Assembly (NCBI RefSeq): GCF_020497125.1
Contig: NC_059080.1
Span: forward strand, 69,856,618 to 69,920,617
From: Mauremys mutica
Lineage: Eukaryota; Chordata; Testudines; Geoemydidae
DNA: 64,000 bases
Direction of reading: 5' to 3'
Part shown: piece by piece, positions 11,936-22,702 of the stretch
Position numbering within the stretch: position 1 is the stretch's first letter
How the letters are laid out: the number at the start of each line of letters is the position of its first letter
Notes under the pieces: generated by a model
The model's input: the letters and a program-made list of their open reading frames with translations, nothing else
Databases searched by the model: none
Told to the model about the DNA's origin: nothing
Made by a program: the position numbers and the translations under genes

Positions 11936-12478
11936 TGCAGTCATGGGATCGTCACATAAACGCACATACATTTTTCTTGCCTTAAAGAAACGCCCAACCA
12001 AAGGTCCCAGATGTCAAAGCTAATCAATTATTGGAATTTTCTGTCTCCAAGGGTACTGGTGGAGTCTGATCTAATCCAAGGATTTCAGAAAATGAACAAT
12101 TACTGGGTGGGACACCAGATTTTTCCTAAATTAAAAATGAGGTGACTATTGATCCCACACAGAGGGTTTAACTGAAAGGTCAGGAAGGACTTTACCACAA
12201 CTCATAAAGGCAGGTTATGTAGCTGGAGTAAACTACAATCTTTAGTCAAGAAAACTAACAGAAATCAGTTTCCAACATGAGTAAAAGTTAAAGGGTTGGG
12301 GCTTAGTATGTATCTTCTAGTACACATGCTAAAAGTGTTGGGACTTTGAATTTTCATTGGCACATAATAGTTGTATAAAGAACAACAAAATAGCAAAATA
12401 CTGTTCTGGAATTATCTAGTTGCTGTTTTATGCCTGAACTTTTCCTTTAAGTTATTTTGTTTTGTTTTAATATAAATA

Positions 12479-12482
<4 letters not shown>
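11936..12482. other. Unassigned intergenic DNA
   Basis: No gene or named element recognised. Confidence 0.35.

Positions 12483-12513
<31 letters not shown>
12483..12513. repeat. (AG)n microsatellite
   Basis: An uninterrupted run of about 15 AG units after ATAAGAC. It is a simple repeat. Confidence 0.95.
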
Positions 12514-12519
<6 letters not shown>

Positions 12520-12585
12520 AATGTAACAAGCAAATTGTGAAGTCCCAAATCTCAATTCCCTTCAGAAGTATGTATCAAAGGATAG

Positions 12586-12906
12586 ATCTACTCCAGGGGT
12601 AGGCAACCTATGGCACACATGCCGAAGGCGGCACGCAAGCAGATTTTCAGAGGCACTCACACTGCCCGGGTCCTGGCCACCGGTCTGGGGGGCTCTGCAT
12701 TTTAATTTAATTTTAAATGAAGCTTCTTAAACATTTTAAAAACTTTATTTACTTTTCATACAATAGTTTAGTTATATATTCTAGACTTATAGAAAGAGAC
12801 CTAAAAACGTTAAAATGCATTACTGGCACGCAGAACCTTAAATTAGAGTGAATAAATGAAGACTCGGCACACCACTTCTGAAAGGTTGCTGACCCCTGAT
12901 CTACTC
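12586..12906. repeat. 8-bp target-site duplication flanking a hAT MITE
   Basis: ATCTACTC at 12586-12593 is repeated exactly at 12899-12906, directly abutting the two ends of the element between them. An 8-bp duplication is the signature of hAT-superfamily transposition. Confidence 0.85.
12594..12898. mobile_element. Non-autonomous hAT-type transposon, 305 bp
   Basis: The ends are CAGGGGTAGGCAACC and GGTTGCTGACCCCTG, which are 15-bp inverted repeats differing at two positions. Perfect 8-bp direct repeats abut both ends. The start CAGGGG is typical of the Charlie-like hAT group. The interior is AT-rich (about 12690-12850), contains no transposase frame, and ends with an AGACTCGGCACACCAC block. 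It must have been moved by a transposase supplied elsewhere. Confidence 0.85.
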
Positions 12907-13218
12907 TGTTAACACTCTAAAACCTCAAAGGGGCAATGAGCTAGCATGCCTTTTGTCATCATGATGCAAATTAACAAAAACTATTTACAGCTTTGCATTT
13001 CCACTAGTAGGTGGTGCTATCAATGTTACCATTCGTTACAATAGAGTACATGCTCAGATGTGGGAATTTTCAAAGCTGTGCAGGGGGTCAGCCACACATC
13101 TTCCATTAACATTTGTTGAATATGTGTGGCTAACTGCTCTACATTGCTTTAAAAATCTCATCTGGAGTTAATTTTGGAAAGTTCATGATATGTTATTCCC
13201 AAACAATCATTTTAGGTT
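12899..13218. other. Unassigned intergenic DNA
   Basis: No gene or named element recognised. Confidence 0.35.
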
Positions 13219-13313
13219 GGATTCTGAAAGGAGCGTAAGGAAGTCAGATGCTCATATCCCATTGACTCTCAATGGGAATTCAGCACCTAAGTTTCTTAGA
13301 AAATCCCAGCCCT
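13219..13313. mobile_element. Palindromic fold-back element, about 95 bp
   Basis: A GGATTCTGAAAGGAG left arm and a CTTAGAAAATCCCAGCC right arm face a self-complementary centre, CCCATTGACTCTCAATGGG. The centre closely matches the CATTGACTTCAATGG core of the other copies in the window. Confidence 0.6.
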
Positions 13314-14415
13314 AATAAATACTTGGGCCATTCTCCTTTTCTGTTGTTTCATGGCCAACATGATCAGTGATTCGGCTATTTTCTCAATCTCTATTGTAAT
13401 TTTATGGACAGCTCCTGAAATTGCCAAGGAACCTTTCCACATTTATAGACTTTGAAGAATGTCCAACTAATGGTAGTTATATTATTTCTAGCTTTTTAAA
13501 CTAATGCAACTGGCACAACACAGAAAGACAAGCCATGGGATGCAGAGATCAGGAAAACTAGGCAGCAGAGTAGGAAATAGTTGACGCATTCACTGACATG
13601 TTCACCAAGATTATAATTGCTAAAATAACCTTGAAAGGGAGGTTAAATTATTTAATACTGTTGCAGTGATTACCCAGATCTAAATTACTCTGGTAAAAAT
13701 GGAATGAAATAGGGCTCTGTCTCTGTTAATTAATCAGTCTATCCACAGGTGATCTCTATATGGTCAATGCAAAACTTCTGCTACTGCAGAGATTCATACA
13801 CCTAGAAATGACAAGTCTACATATTAAAACCAATTATGCAGTTTACAAGATCCAAGTCCTTTGATATCTAACCAAGAAAATTATAGTGAAAAGGAGAGGG
13901 GGCAGGGAAGGAATGCTGCATACATTAAGCAGTAATGATCTAGACAGCACTTTCCTTGAATTAGTTCATTTTAAAAGAGAACAAAGGGTTTGTCCCGCTG
14001 GGTAGCTTTTCAGCAGGGATGCCTTGGCTGTCTTATTTCAGATCTGCAACACTCTGTATCTTCAGTTAGTGGTAGCACTTGCAAAACTAGTAACAGACAT
14101 TTTGGCATGAAATCTGACTTCAAAGCAGTGGAGGGCACTTAAGATCTACTCAGAAATGGGTGGAGAAATGCAGTTCATTTGAAACATTCTTGATCATTTG
14201 TCATGAAGGTGTCATTTATAGAGGCCTGTCTTTACATTTATTGGTTGGGTTTCTTGTTTCTTCTTTGCCCAGTTGTCTGCCTTGGACTTACCTATTCATC
14301 TTTATTTTCTGTCTCTTTTGTCACCTGGTTACTTACAATGCCCCCTGTTAAGCTTCGCATTAGGCTTTTGGCAATGCCAATTCTCCCACTAATCCATAAA
14401 CAAGAATATTACAAT
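13314..14415. other. Unassigned intergenic DNA
   Basis: No gene recognised. Two overlapping plus-strand frames at 14160-14430 encode hydrophobic, low-information peptides with no family resemblance that I can see. Confidence 0.35.
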
Positions 14416-14650
14416 ATTCATAATGCTTAGCACATACAGAGCCCTCCATCTTCAAAGCACTTTACAAACATCACATTACAATAGGACCAATCCTGTATTG
14501 TTAGGGGAATGAACTAGCTGGTTTAATAGGTTTTTTTCCTTTTTTAACCTTTTTTAATTTTATGAACTGATAATTAATTCTCAAAACCCCTTTTATGTGA
14601 CGTGTTAATATCCTTACTTTGCAGAAAGAGAAACTTGGCTTGAATGGGAT
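14416..14650 (-). mobile_element. Probable MIR-type SINE remnant, interrupted
   Basis: A TTCAAAGCACTTTACAAA block (about 14451-14468) and a CTTTGCAGAAAGAGAAACTTG block (about 14619-14639) match, in order, the antisense of the MIR tail and core. A T-rich segment separates them. The call is tentative because the middle is unrecognisable. Confidence 0.4.
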
Positions 14651-15108
14651 TCCACATCAGTGTAAATGCCTATGTGTCTGCACCTGCACATGTGTTTGCA
14701 GAATTGAGGCCTTTCTGTGATTCAACCAAGTATCCCAAACCTGACTGCTGATCCCAGCTCCCTTGAAATGATGAGTTGAGCTGTTGGACAGTCTAATAAC
14801 AGGAGCCACCAAAGAGATGATGGAGGTGTATGCTAATCCAAATATCCATACAGAGACTAGTAAGAATGAAGTAGGCCAAGGCTATCCAAGACCCAGACTT
14901 GTGTCAGTACAACCATTTTTATTAGTAATATAGATTAAATTTGTGGTTTTATTGCTATCCACTATGTGGGCATCATTAAAAGGTCATTTACCAAGAGTTA
15001 CCAAACCCCGGTATGTGAGATGCAGCACTGCAGTTATTTTCGCAGACATCTCTGTTTGGTAATTGGTGATAAATGTTGAGTGTTTGAATGGTGACCACAC
15101 TATTAACT
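14651..15108. other. Unassigned intergenic DNA
   Basis: No gene or named element recognised. Confidence 0.35.
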
Positions 15109-15254
15109 GGGTAACGTTTTCAAAAGTACTTAAGTGACTTAGGAGTCTAAGTCCGATTTTCAAAAAGCATTTAAGTCAGTTAAGCTCCTAAGACTCCTAA
15201 AAGTCTAAGGCTTGGGGTCCTAAAGTAACTTAGATGCTTTTGAAAATGTACCCA
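15109..15254. mobile_element. Palindromic fold-back element, 146 bp
   Basis: The left end GGGTAACGTTTTCAAAAGTA is mirrored by GCTTTTGAAAATGTACCC at the right. Inside, ACTTAAGTGACTTAGGAGTC and CTTAAGC/TCCTAAGACTCC blocks repeat in both orientations, so several hairpins are possible. The motif set (CTTAGGAG, AAAAGCATTTAAG) is shared with the elements at 10.4 and 51.5 kb. Confidence 0.65.
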
Positions 15255-15691
15255 CTGTGCACAGTTCTGAAGCCTAGCTCTAGTGATGGAGGTTAATGAG
15301 GTTTTAATTTTAAACTCAACAATTTTCACTGAGTTTTGCTTTGATATTTGGGGTTCATTTGAACTTAAAGCAAAATTCAGGAGCTACAAATGTAAACAGA
15401 ACAAAACCATGGAGAATGTCAGCATCAGATGCTACAAAGCAAACTCCTGAATTTCTCACGGCTCTGTCCAAAAGCATTTATGTTTACTAGCTTTCATCTT
15501 AATCTTGCTTGTGCCTACATGTAGCCTCCACTCCCACCTGAACTAAAGAGCAACAATTTGAACCAAGAAAAAATTAAAAGGTAATGGAAGCATGGTAATC
15601 ATGGAGTGGATTTTCAATTTAATCTTTTCCCTCCTAATATACCATATGGAGTGCTTGAGAATTCACAAACATAACTGAGCATTTAGACAAT

Positions 15692-15766
15692 TAAGGCCAA
15701 ATTCATCCCTGGGGTAATTCCACTGATTTAGTGAAGCTACACCAGGAGTAAATTTAGTCCACATTC
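15692..15766. mobile_element. Palindromic fold-back fragment
   Basis: The start AAGGCCAAATTCATCCCTGG is followed by GGTAATTCCACTGATTTAGTG and GCTACACCAGGAGTAAATTT. The inner pairing is imperfect, but word content and spacing match the fold-back copies at 46.9-47.2 kb. Confidence 0.45.
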
Positions 15767-18342
15767 TCCAGAGTCTTTACAATGATATGATCTTACTTTG
15801 GTAACACTCATTCTTTTTACATTATGGGCAACCCAGAATGGAGATATCATACAAACAGGCTTTTCCAATTTCAACTGCTTAATAATTTTATTGCAGTTCT
15901 AGGAATTAAGAAGATCACATTTCACTGATTTAAGGGAGTACATTTAATACAATGCGCCAATTGCTACCATCATGATGGGCTTGTTTGTGATCGATACATG
16001 CGTTAATGCTAATAAAACACAGAGTTTCCCATATGGAGACGTGGCCGTTTACTCCTTCCTTGTACTGCTGGGGATAATCATTTTTACAGCACGAGGTCAC
16101 TTGCACCAGTGAAGGGCATTTTAACACCTTTCCCTGTTATCTGTGTGAACTGATGAATCTAATAGAATCCCAGCAGTGCATTTAAACTTTATTTCCTAGG
16201 TTAATCAGACTAAAAGACAGTTAACTAAGTTTCCCAAAGGGGGACTTCTCTACATAAGAAAAGATGCTGATGGAATTGTTCATCATCAGAAATTTCAACC
16301 ACTGAAAAAAGAGAGGCGGCACCACTGGGGAAAGAAAGGGTTTTTTTGTCTTATAGTGGACAGCTTCTTAAAAAAATATTTTCTGAACAAAGGAGTCAGG
16401 CGAGTCCCCTTCTTTTTTTGATCTTTAATCCCTTCTCTCCCTACTAGAATAGCAAAGGAGCTCTCCTCTCTTTCTAATAAATAGCTAGCAAGCAAGGCAT
16501 TCAATGCTATGTCCCTTTGATCAACACAAAGCTGTCAGCCCCTGCCGCTTTTTCTCTCCCAGCTCTTGTTCCTGGTTAAAAGTGGAAGTAATACCCCCTG
16601 AAAGAAATACCTAGGTGTCCTGCAAATCATCAATCCTTTTTCTTTTTATTTCCCCCAGCAGGCAGCCCACCCTCCCCGCCTGAACAACCTGCCCACCACC
16701 ATCCCTCTTCCTCTTTCCGCCCCGTCTCCAGAATCCCAGTTCTATTTTATACACAATTCAATGTGCCAGTCTGACCTACTGGGACCTTGCTGTCTGAGAC
16801 TCTACCACTTTGTGCAGACAGGGGAAACCTCCGCTCTATCAATAAACAACATTTGCTTCAATGCATCACTCTACATTTTACTAAAAATTTCCTTATCAGA
16901 TGCAGCAGCATGAACCCTGGAAATGAGTTTTTTTATTATTTTACAACAGCCCCACCCACCAAAAAAAAAATCAAACTGAATCACTGAGATCTGGTTTTGA
17001 TCAAATCCTTAGGTTGCTGCATTTAGGAGCGCATTAAAACATTGCAGCAGTAAACAGTTTGCAAATATTGCTGTTTTCAGAGAGGTCATTCAGCACATTT
17101 TAAAGCTGGCTTCTTGTGTACTGCTGCGGCTATAAACAATCTGTGTTCTTCCTTATCATAGTGTGAGGAACTGATGTACAGCTTGCAAATATTATGCAAA
17201 GGAAATAATTCACAAAGACAAACAATTACAATTGACTTATAGAATATGAGATTTGCTCTTAATGTTTACCAGGAAAGGGAGTGTAAGGCAGAGAGAGAGA
17301 GACCGCGAGTGTATATATAAAAAGCCTTGGGGGTAGAAGAAAGCACTATCAAAGATCATTATTATTTGACAACGCCATCCCATTAATGGCACAAAATCCT
17401 TTTTAAATATCTTTGGCATTTGCCCTCAAAGTTGTTGCATTGGGTGCATTATGCATGTATATATAATATGTTTTTAAAAAAAATCAGGATTGAGTGAATA
17501 CAGCTCGTTGTGCTGGCTGCAAAATGTCAAACTGCAGTGGAAAGAAATACAGCATTGCAGTGGTGGTGTGCTGAGGCCCCCGGTAGGAAAGCAGGAGCTA
17601 TTAAGTGGAAAATTCCTGCAGAGGACGTGTTTCCATTTCTAATGCGAAGAAAGAGGGTGTTGTTTGAGGCTGGCAGGTCTGTGGAAAATACAAGAAAACA
17701 CAGGGAAGATGAGAAAATGACCTCATTGAACTCTGAGAACTTAAGCAAACAAACAGCTTCAGCCAACATACCACATTCTTGTAGTACTTGTGCCTAAACA
17801 ACAAACTGACCTATAAGTTATATAATCACCCACAAGGCCGTGTGGCCCCCATTGAATGTGGGGAGGGGGATTTTCAATACAGTGAGAGAAAAAAGGAGCA
17901 TAACATAACCGTTTGCAGAACATTTGAACAGACCATTTCCCCTCACGACTACCCCTCAAATGGTGCATTTACATGAGGTTCAGGTTTAAGTGCAATCCGA
18001 ATACCAGCAGAATGATGGCACTAGTTGTTTATTATAGTACCAATGATTTCAGTACAGCATAAATTTTCCATTTCAAAGGATCCTGAATGCCTTCAGGGAA
18101 GGGACTAGGTTTCATGGCACAGGGTGGCCTGTATAAAGGTTAGTGGAGGTTTCTTCTAAAGAGAGTTAAAATGGCATTGTTTGAAACTAATTCAGGGGGC
18201 ACGGGGAATGCATGTTGAGGGGTCTGAGCTTCCCCCTTTACAGGCCTCCTATAGAGTTGATTCTGAAAGCCTGAGTTACCATTTTATGTCAGCTAAACAA
18301 ATCCTGGTGTAAAAATGCAGGGGGCTAATCAAAGGCCATGTT

Positions 18343-18366
18343 TTTGTTGTTGTTGTTGTTGTTGTT
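18343..18366. repeat. (TTG)n microsatellite
   Basis: Eight TTG units in a row. It is a simple repeat. Confidence 0.9.
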
Positions 18367-21300
18367 CTATAAAGCTACAGCCTAGCAGAAAGGAAAAATG
18401 TATGCCAGCAACTGAATTTGCTGAAAGGTTTGATTCATTGTTGTGATGCTGATCCTGGTAGATTTCCAATAACTAGTTAATTGGAACTAACAGGAAGAGA
18501 GTTATTAACTGTAGGGGTGGTAAATGCAGCATAATTCAGTTTGCAATAATATTACTAACAAACTGTGAACTGTCATTTCTGTCTGACAAACCTACTTTAG
18601 AAACATCCTCACTGCTAGCACATAATGCTAATGCTAATGGTTGCATTTAATGGGCAGCCTTTTTTAATGCTGTTAAAATCATGTATCCTACTGGTTGCAG
18701 AGGGTTTTGTGCACATTCAAAATGAATACGCTCAACCATCCAGCATTTCACATTACATCGAGAGGCTTTGCCTGCTTGAGGCACGTTAGTGTTAAAGGGT
18801 TTTGACAACTTTAAAGAGGGCATCATGCTTTGTGAGGAAACATAAACATACTCTGAGATGCGTCGAATCTCAGAGATTAGTTACTTAAAACAAACTGGGC
18901 CTGGTTGGAATAAATTCTGACAAATGGACATAAGCAACTCACACCACAAAATTCAGATTTGCGCTCAAATTTCAAATGACCCACAATTTGGATGTGGGGT
19001 TTTGATCCAGCCCTTTGTAAAAATGGGGATCATTGGCAACAACTGATCCAAGGTCTGGCTTTGAAAATCCCAGCATTCCCAGGGAGAAGAGTACACCCAG
19101 AGATTTGTTCAGCGTCACCTTTGACATCTACAATAGTCAGATCAATTGATTAAGGATGGGTGACTTTGATAAAATAAGAATACCCCCAAAGCAGAAATGC
19201 AAACCCAACCTGTTTTGAGGTTTGAAAAGAATGTGGTTGTATTACTTTTTCCCAGGTTGACATCTCTCTGCACTTCTGAGACTTAAAGTGGAAAAAGCCG
19301 CAATAACACGGTACAAGAAAGACCATTCTTACAAGATATTCAACTCCATTTTAAAGACCTATTGTATTGTAAATTGTTTCACTAAAGGTCAAATTAGCAT
19401 CTGACCTTTGGGGCTCTTGGCTAAAATATTTGAAGTTCTCCAACCATCACTAAAGATCATTCTAAAAGGCTCCAGAGTACATCGTTTTCAAGCATGAAAG
19501 AGAACAAAAGGGAATAATTGTTGTTAGAGCTAAAGCAGAGATTACACCCTGGTCAATTTCAGATCCAAAACCAAATTTGCCCAAACTTCATGGGTGCTTG
19601 GATTCAGGCCTATTGCTCATCTCATGTATTCTCTTCAGTATTATGCCAGACAGATGTTCAAGAACTCCTCAGACTTGTTTTAGTCCCTTTCTGGCAATAT
19701 TTCGTCAGGACAAACTATATATTGTAGCAGTTATGCATAAGGCAATAACATCAGAGTTTTCTTTTCCTTCTATGGCATAATCCAGGCGCACTCAAAGGGG
19801 TGCATAATTGACAAATAAGAACAGTTTCTCCCTGAACATTCTAGCAGGAAATAAAAATCTCCCAAACGGCTCTAGAGACAACACAAACCTTCTGAATGAT
19901 AAATCGGTGCACAGCTCACAACAAAAGCATTCTCTGCATGCAGTAAAATGAAAGGGCCATGTTTTGCTCACCATGACAAAGTATGGAAGGGAATGCAACA
20001 AGAAACTCCCCATCTGTTGTTCAAAGAAGGCAAGGACCATGGAGATCTAGCACCTATAGGCACTACTAGCCTTCCCAAATGGTGCAGGCCTCACAGTCCT
20101 CTCTGCATTTCCTGATGCAGGGGGAACACATGCTGTACCCTTGAAGAGAGGTAGGTGCTAGAGCGGCCATGCTCACCCTGAACTCCAGCAGAAATTGTCC
20201 ACCAGGGTTGGGTGGCTGTGACTGAAAGGCATAATCGAGCCCAAAATGTGTAGTCAGTGAAATAAAGAGCCATTCCCCAAGTCCTCGCTTCCTACCACAC
20301 ATATCTAATGCATGTCTAACCGCAACTACAGTAGGCAAGGATTCCTGTGCACAGGGCACTACAGTTCTAATTCCAAATAGTTTCATAGGGCCTCACCTTA
20401 AAAGAGGCTAGCTTCAACAGGGAGTGATATCGGATGGAGATAGGTGTCTAAATATATTTGAGGATCTGGGTCCCAGTTACTTAGCATCTTGTAGGGACTG
20501 GCCCTTAATGTTCATATTATAAGTACCAGTTATAGTGCATGTAACCGCTTTTGTTTTGATGTTTGCTGATTCAGTTGAGAAGGGAAATTCTAGCAGACAA
20601 TTTTTAAAAAATTAATCTGAGGGATGAAGCATTCACTTGAGCCAGGTATAGTGTGGGTAAAACATGTACAGCGCCTGCCAGTATACCTCAATCCCGACCT
20701 ACAGCAACTCTGCTATTCCAGAACTAGGCCTCACTTGAACAGGGACTGCCAGTCATACCAAATTGTTTATTTTTATCCTAGTGCTTGTTTCTGCATTGTA
20801 AAACCATTGCACAAACTTATTTTTGCAAGTATTGTGGGTTGCTCCTCTCTTGTTGCTTGTGGATACTTGACAAAAACAGAGATGGGGTAACTGATCTTCT
20901 AAAACACTTAGAAATCATTAATCCAGAATGGAACAGAACAGTTGGTTTGGGGCTTTTATTTTCCTTTTTCTTTTTAAATGATCACCTTTGTCAGAGATCT
21001 GTTTGAGAGACTTGTGGAGACAAATGGCCCAGAAAGAGACTTTATGGACCAAATTCTGCTCCCTGATGTTTACATGTCATTGCCTTTGAAACAAAGCTAG
21101 GTGAACCATCCACAGTTAAAAATGTATTCAGCCAATTTGGTGCCTTTCTGTGTTTGCAAACATGCCCACCAATAGATTTGTGAATTTTACTGAATTGCCT
21201 ACTATTTGTAACTGATCTACAAAACTTTTCTGTGAACCATTTTCAACCTATGGATTGTTTATGAAATGCTCAGTGTTGGTATATGTTTTTTTTAGAACTC

Positions 21301-21621
21301 ATTCTTCATGCCATGTGATTGGTCACCTAAATCATATGGAAATGTTTCTGTTTCCTAAGTTTTATAAACATGAGTCCCTGAAGAAACTGTTGGGGTTTTG
21401 GTGAGTTTGGACTGTGGAAGGGAGCACCTGAGAGAAGGGAAGCGAAGAAGGGAGAGGGAGGTGAAGAAAGGAAGGTGAGCAAGCCAAGGGAATTTTAGGG
21501 TATGGGGGGGGGTAGAGAATTTTAGGACATTTTAATTAATTTCTTGCCTTCTTTTGCACAAAAATGCACATCTGGATATTTGGACCCAAGATTGACAGGT
21601 GGACAGGTGGTTGATGTAGGC

Positions 21622-21880
21622 AGTGTGGTCTGGAGAAATGAGCATAGGATTAGGAGTCAGGAAGTCTGAGCTTTAGCCTTGTCTCTGCAACTAACTCACT
21701 GCATGACCTTCAATAAAGCACTTCACCATTCTGTCATAGTTTCCTAGCCTCTAAAAAATTGAGACGACAACTAATTCATCTTCAAAACATTCCTGGAGTT
21801 AACTAGTGTAAGCGTTAATGTGTGCACAGTGCTTCAAAAAATACAGCACTGTACAAATGTTAAATATTATCATTATTAAC
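21622..21880 (+). mobile_element. MIR-type SINE
   Basis: In order: a GGATTAGGAGTCAGGAAGTC block, CTCACTGCATGACCTTCAAT, a CTTCACCATTCTGTCATAGT block in place of the usual CTTAACC...CTCAG, AAAAATTGAGACGACAA (degenerate AAAATGGGGATAA) and a 3' AGCACTGTACAAATG end with an AT tail. This is the MIR core and L2-like tail order. It is more complete at its tRNA-related side than the copy at 9.2 kb but more decayed. Confidence 0.75.
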
Positions 21881-22261
21881 CTTTTTTCTCTCTGCTGGGT
21901 TTGTAATCTCAGGCAAGAAGCAAAATATAATCCAGCGAATGTGTGGTGGCCATTTCCCACATGTATCCTGCTTCTTGCATTCTCCCATCCTAGTGGTGAA
22001 GGACTTCCTTGCCAGTAATGATACAGTGAACCAGGGTCTGAGCACAGCCTGGAAAATCTGTGCCCAGTTCAGCTGGTGATAAATGCATGCTATGTTCTTT
22101 AAAAACACTTCTCTGACAACAGATTAAGCAGGATGTAGTGACATGTGGAATTCTATGCCCTCATCATGGACTGATATCCAGGGTGTTTACCCATGTGAGT
22201 CCACAAAGACAGCATTCTCCATTGTCCATTTTCTACTGCCCATTTTACCACTAATAAAGAC
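21881..22261. other. Unassigned intergenic DNA
   Basis: No gene recognised. Confidence 0.35.
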
Positions 22262-22334
22262 AGGGTGAAATACCAACTTCATTGAAGTCAATGGCAAAAT
22301 TCCCATTGACTTCAGTGGGCCAGGATCTTGCCCT
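22262..22334. mobile_element. Palindromic fold-back element, 73 bp
   Basis: The left arm AGGGTGAAATACC...CATTGAAGTCAATGG is mirrored by CCCATTGACTTCAGTGGGCC and AGGATCTTGCCCT. The loop is about AAAATT. The same arms appear at 42.15 kb, so these two are one subfamily. Confidence 0.7.
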
Positions 22335-22702
22335 CTGTCCTGCAAAAGGACTCCCTTTGACAATGCCAAGAGAAAGATCTTTCCATTGATCTCCTATTGA
22401 AGAAAAACTAATCTGTATGCTTAAGTGGTACAATAACGCAAACAACACAGGATAATGCTGACAGAATTCCACCACCACTGATATATCTGTGTTCAAGAGC
22501 ACTGTATTGTGGCTGCCTGTAAGGACTCCATACTTTAAAATACTATGGGTCCTTCCACCTGAGTTAAAAAGAGACATAAACCATCCAAAGCATAGACAGG
22601 TTGACGTGGTGGTGGAGTTAACTGCGGGGAACCCTAGCTCGAATATCAAGCAGTGCCATGCCACTTATGGAGAAGCATAGCAGCAGTCTTGCATTGACAG
22701 TC
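22335..22702. other. Unassigned intergenic DNA
   Basis: No gene recognised. A 137-codon minus-strand frame (22251-22664) overlaps the palindrome above and has no domain; it is treated as chance. Confidence 0.4.

Larger units (their letters stand above)
15255..21621. other. Transposon-poor block, no exon seen
   Basis: Apart from one palindromic fragment (15692-15766) and a TTG microsatellite, I recognise no mobile element over more than 6 kb, unlike the rest of the window. No open frame has a domain, and none exceeds 106 codons. The part at 17000-17260 is rich in well-formed transcription-factor-like words (GTAAACA at 17050, TATGCAAA at 17193, ACAAAGACAAACAAT near 17213) and could be a conserved noncoding element. 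That is inference only; without a cross-species alignment the block is simply unassigned. Confidence 0.4.

Noticed and set aside
22251..22664. 137-codon minus-strand open frame
   Set aside because: It overlaps a palindromic element and has no domain.
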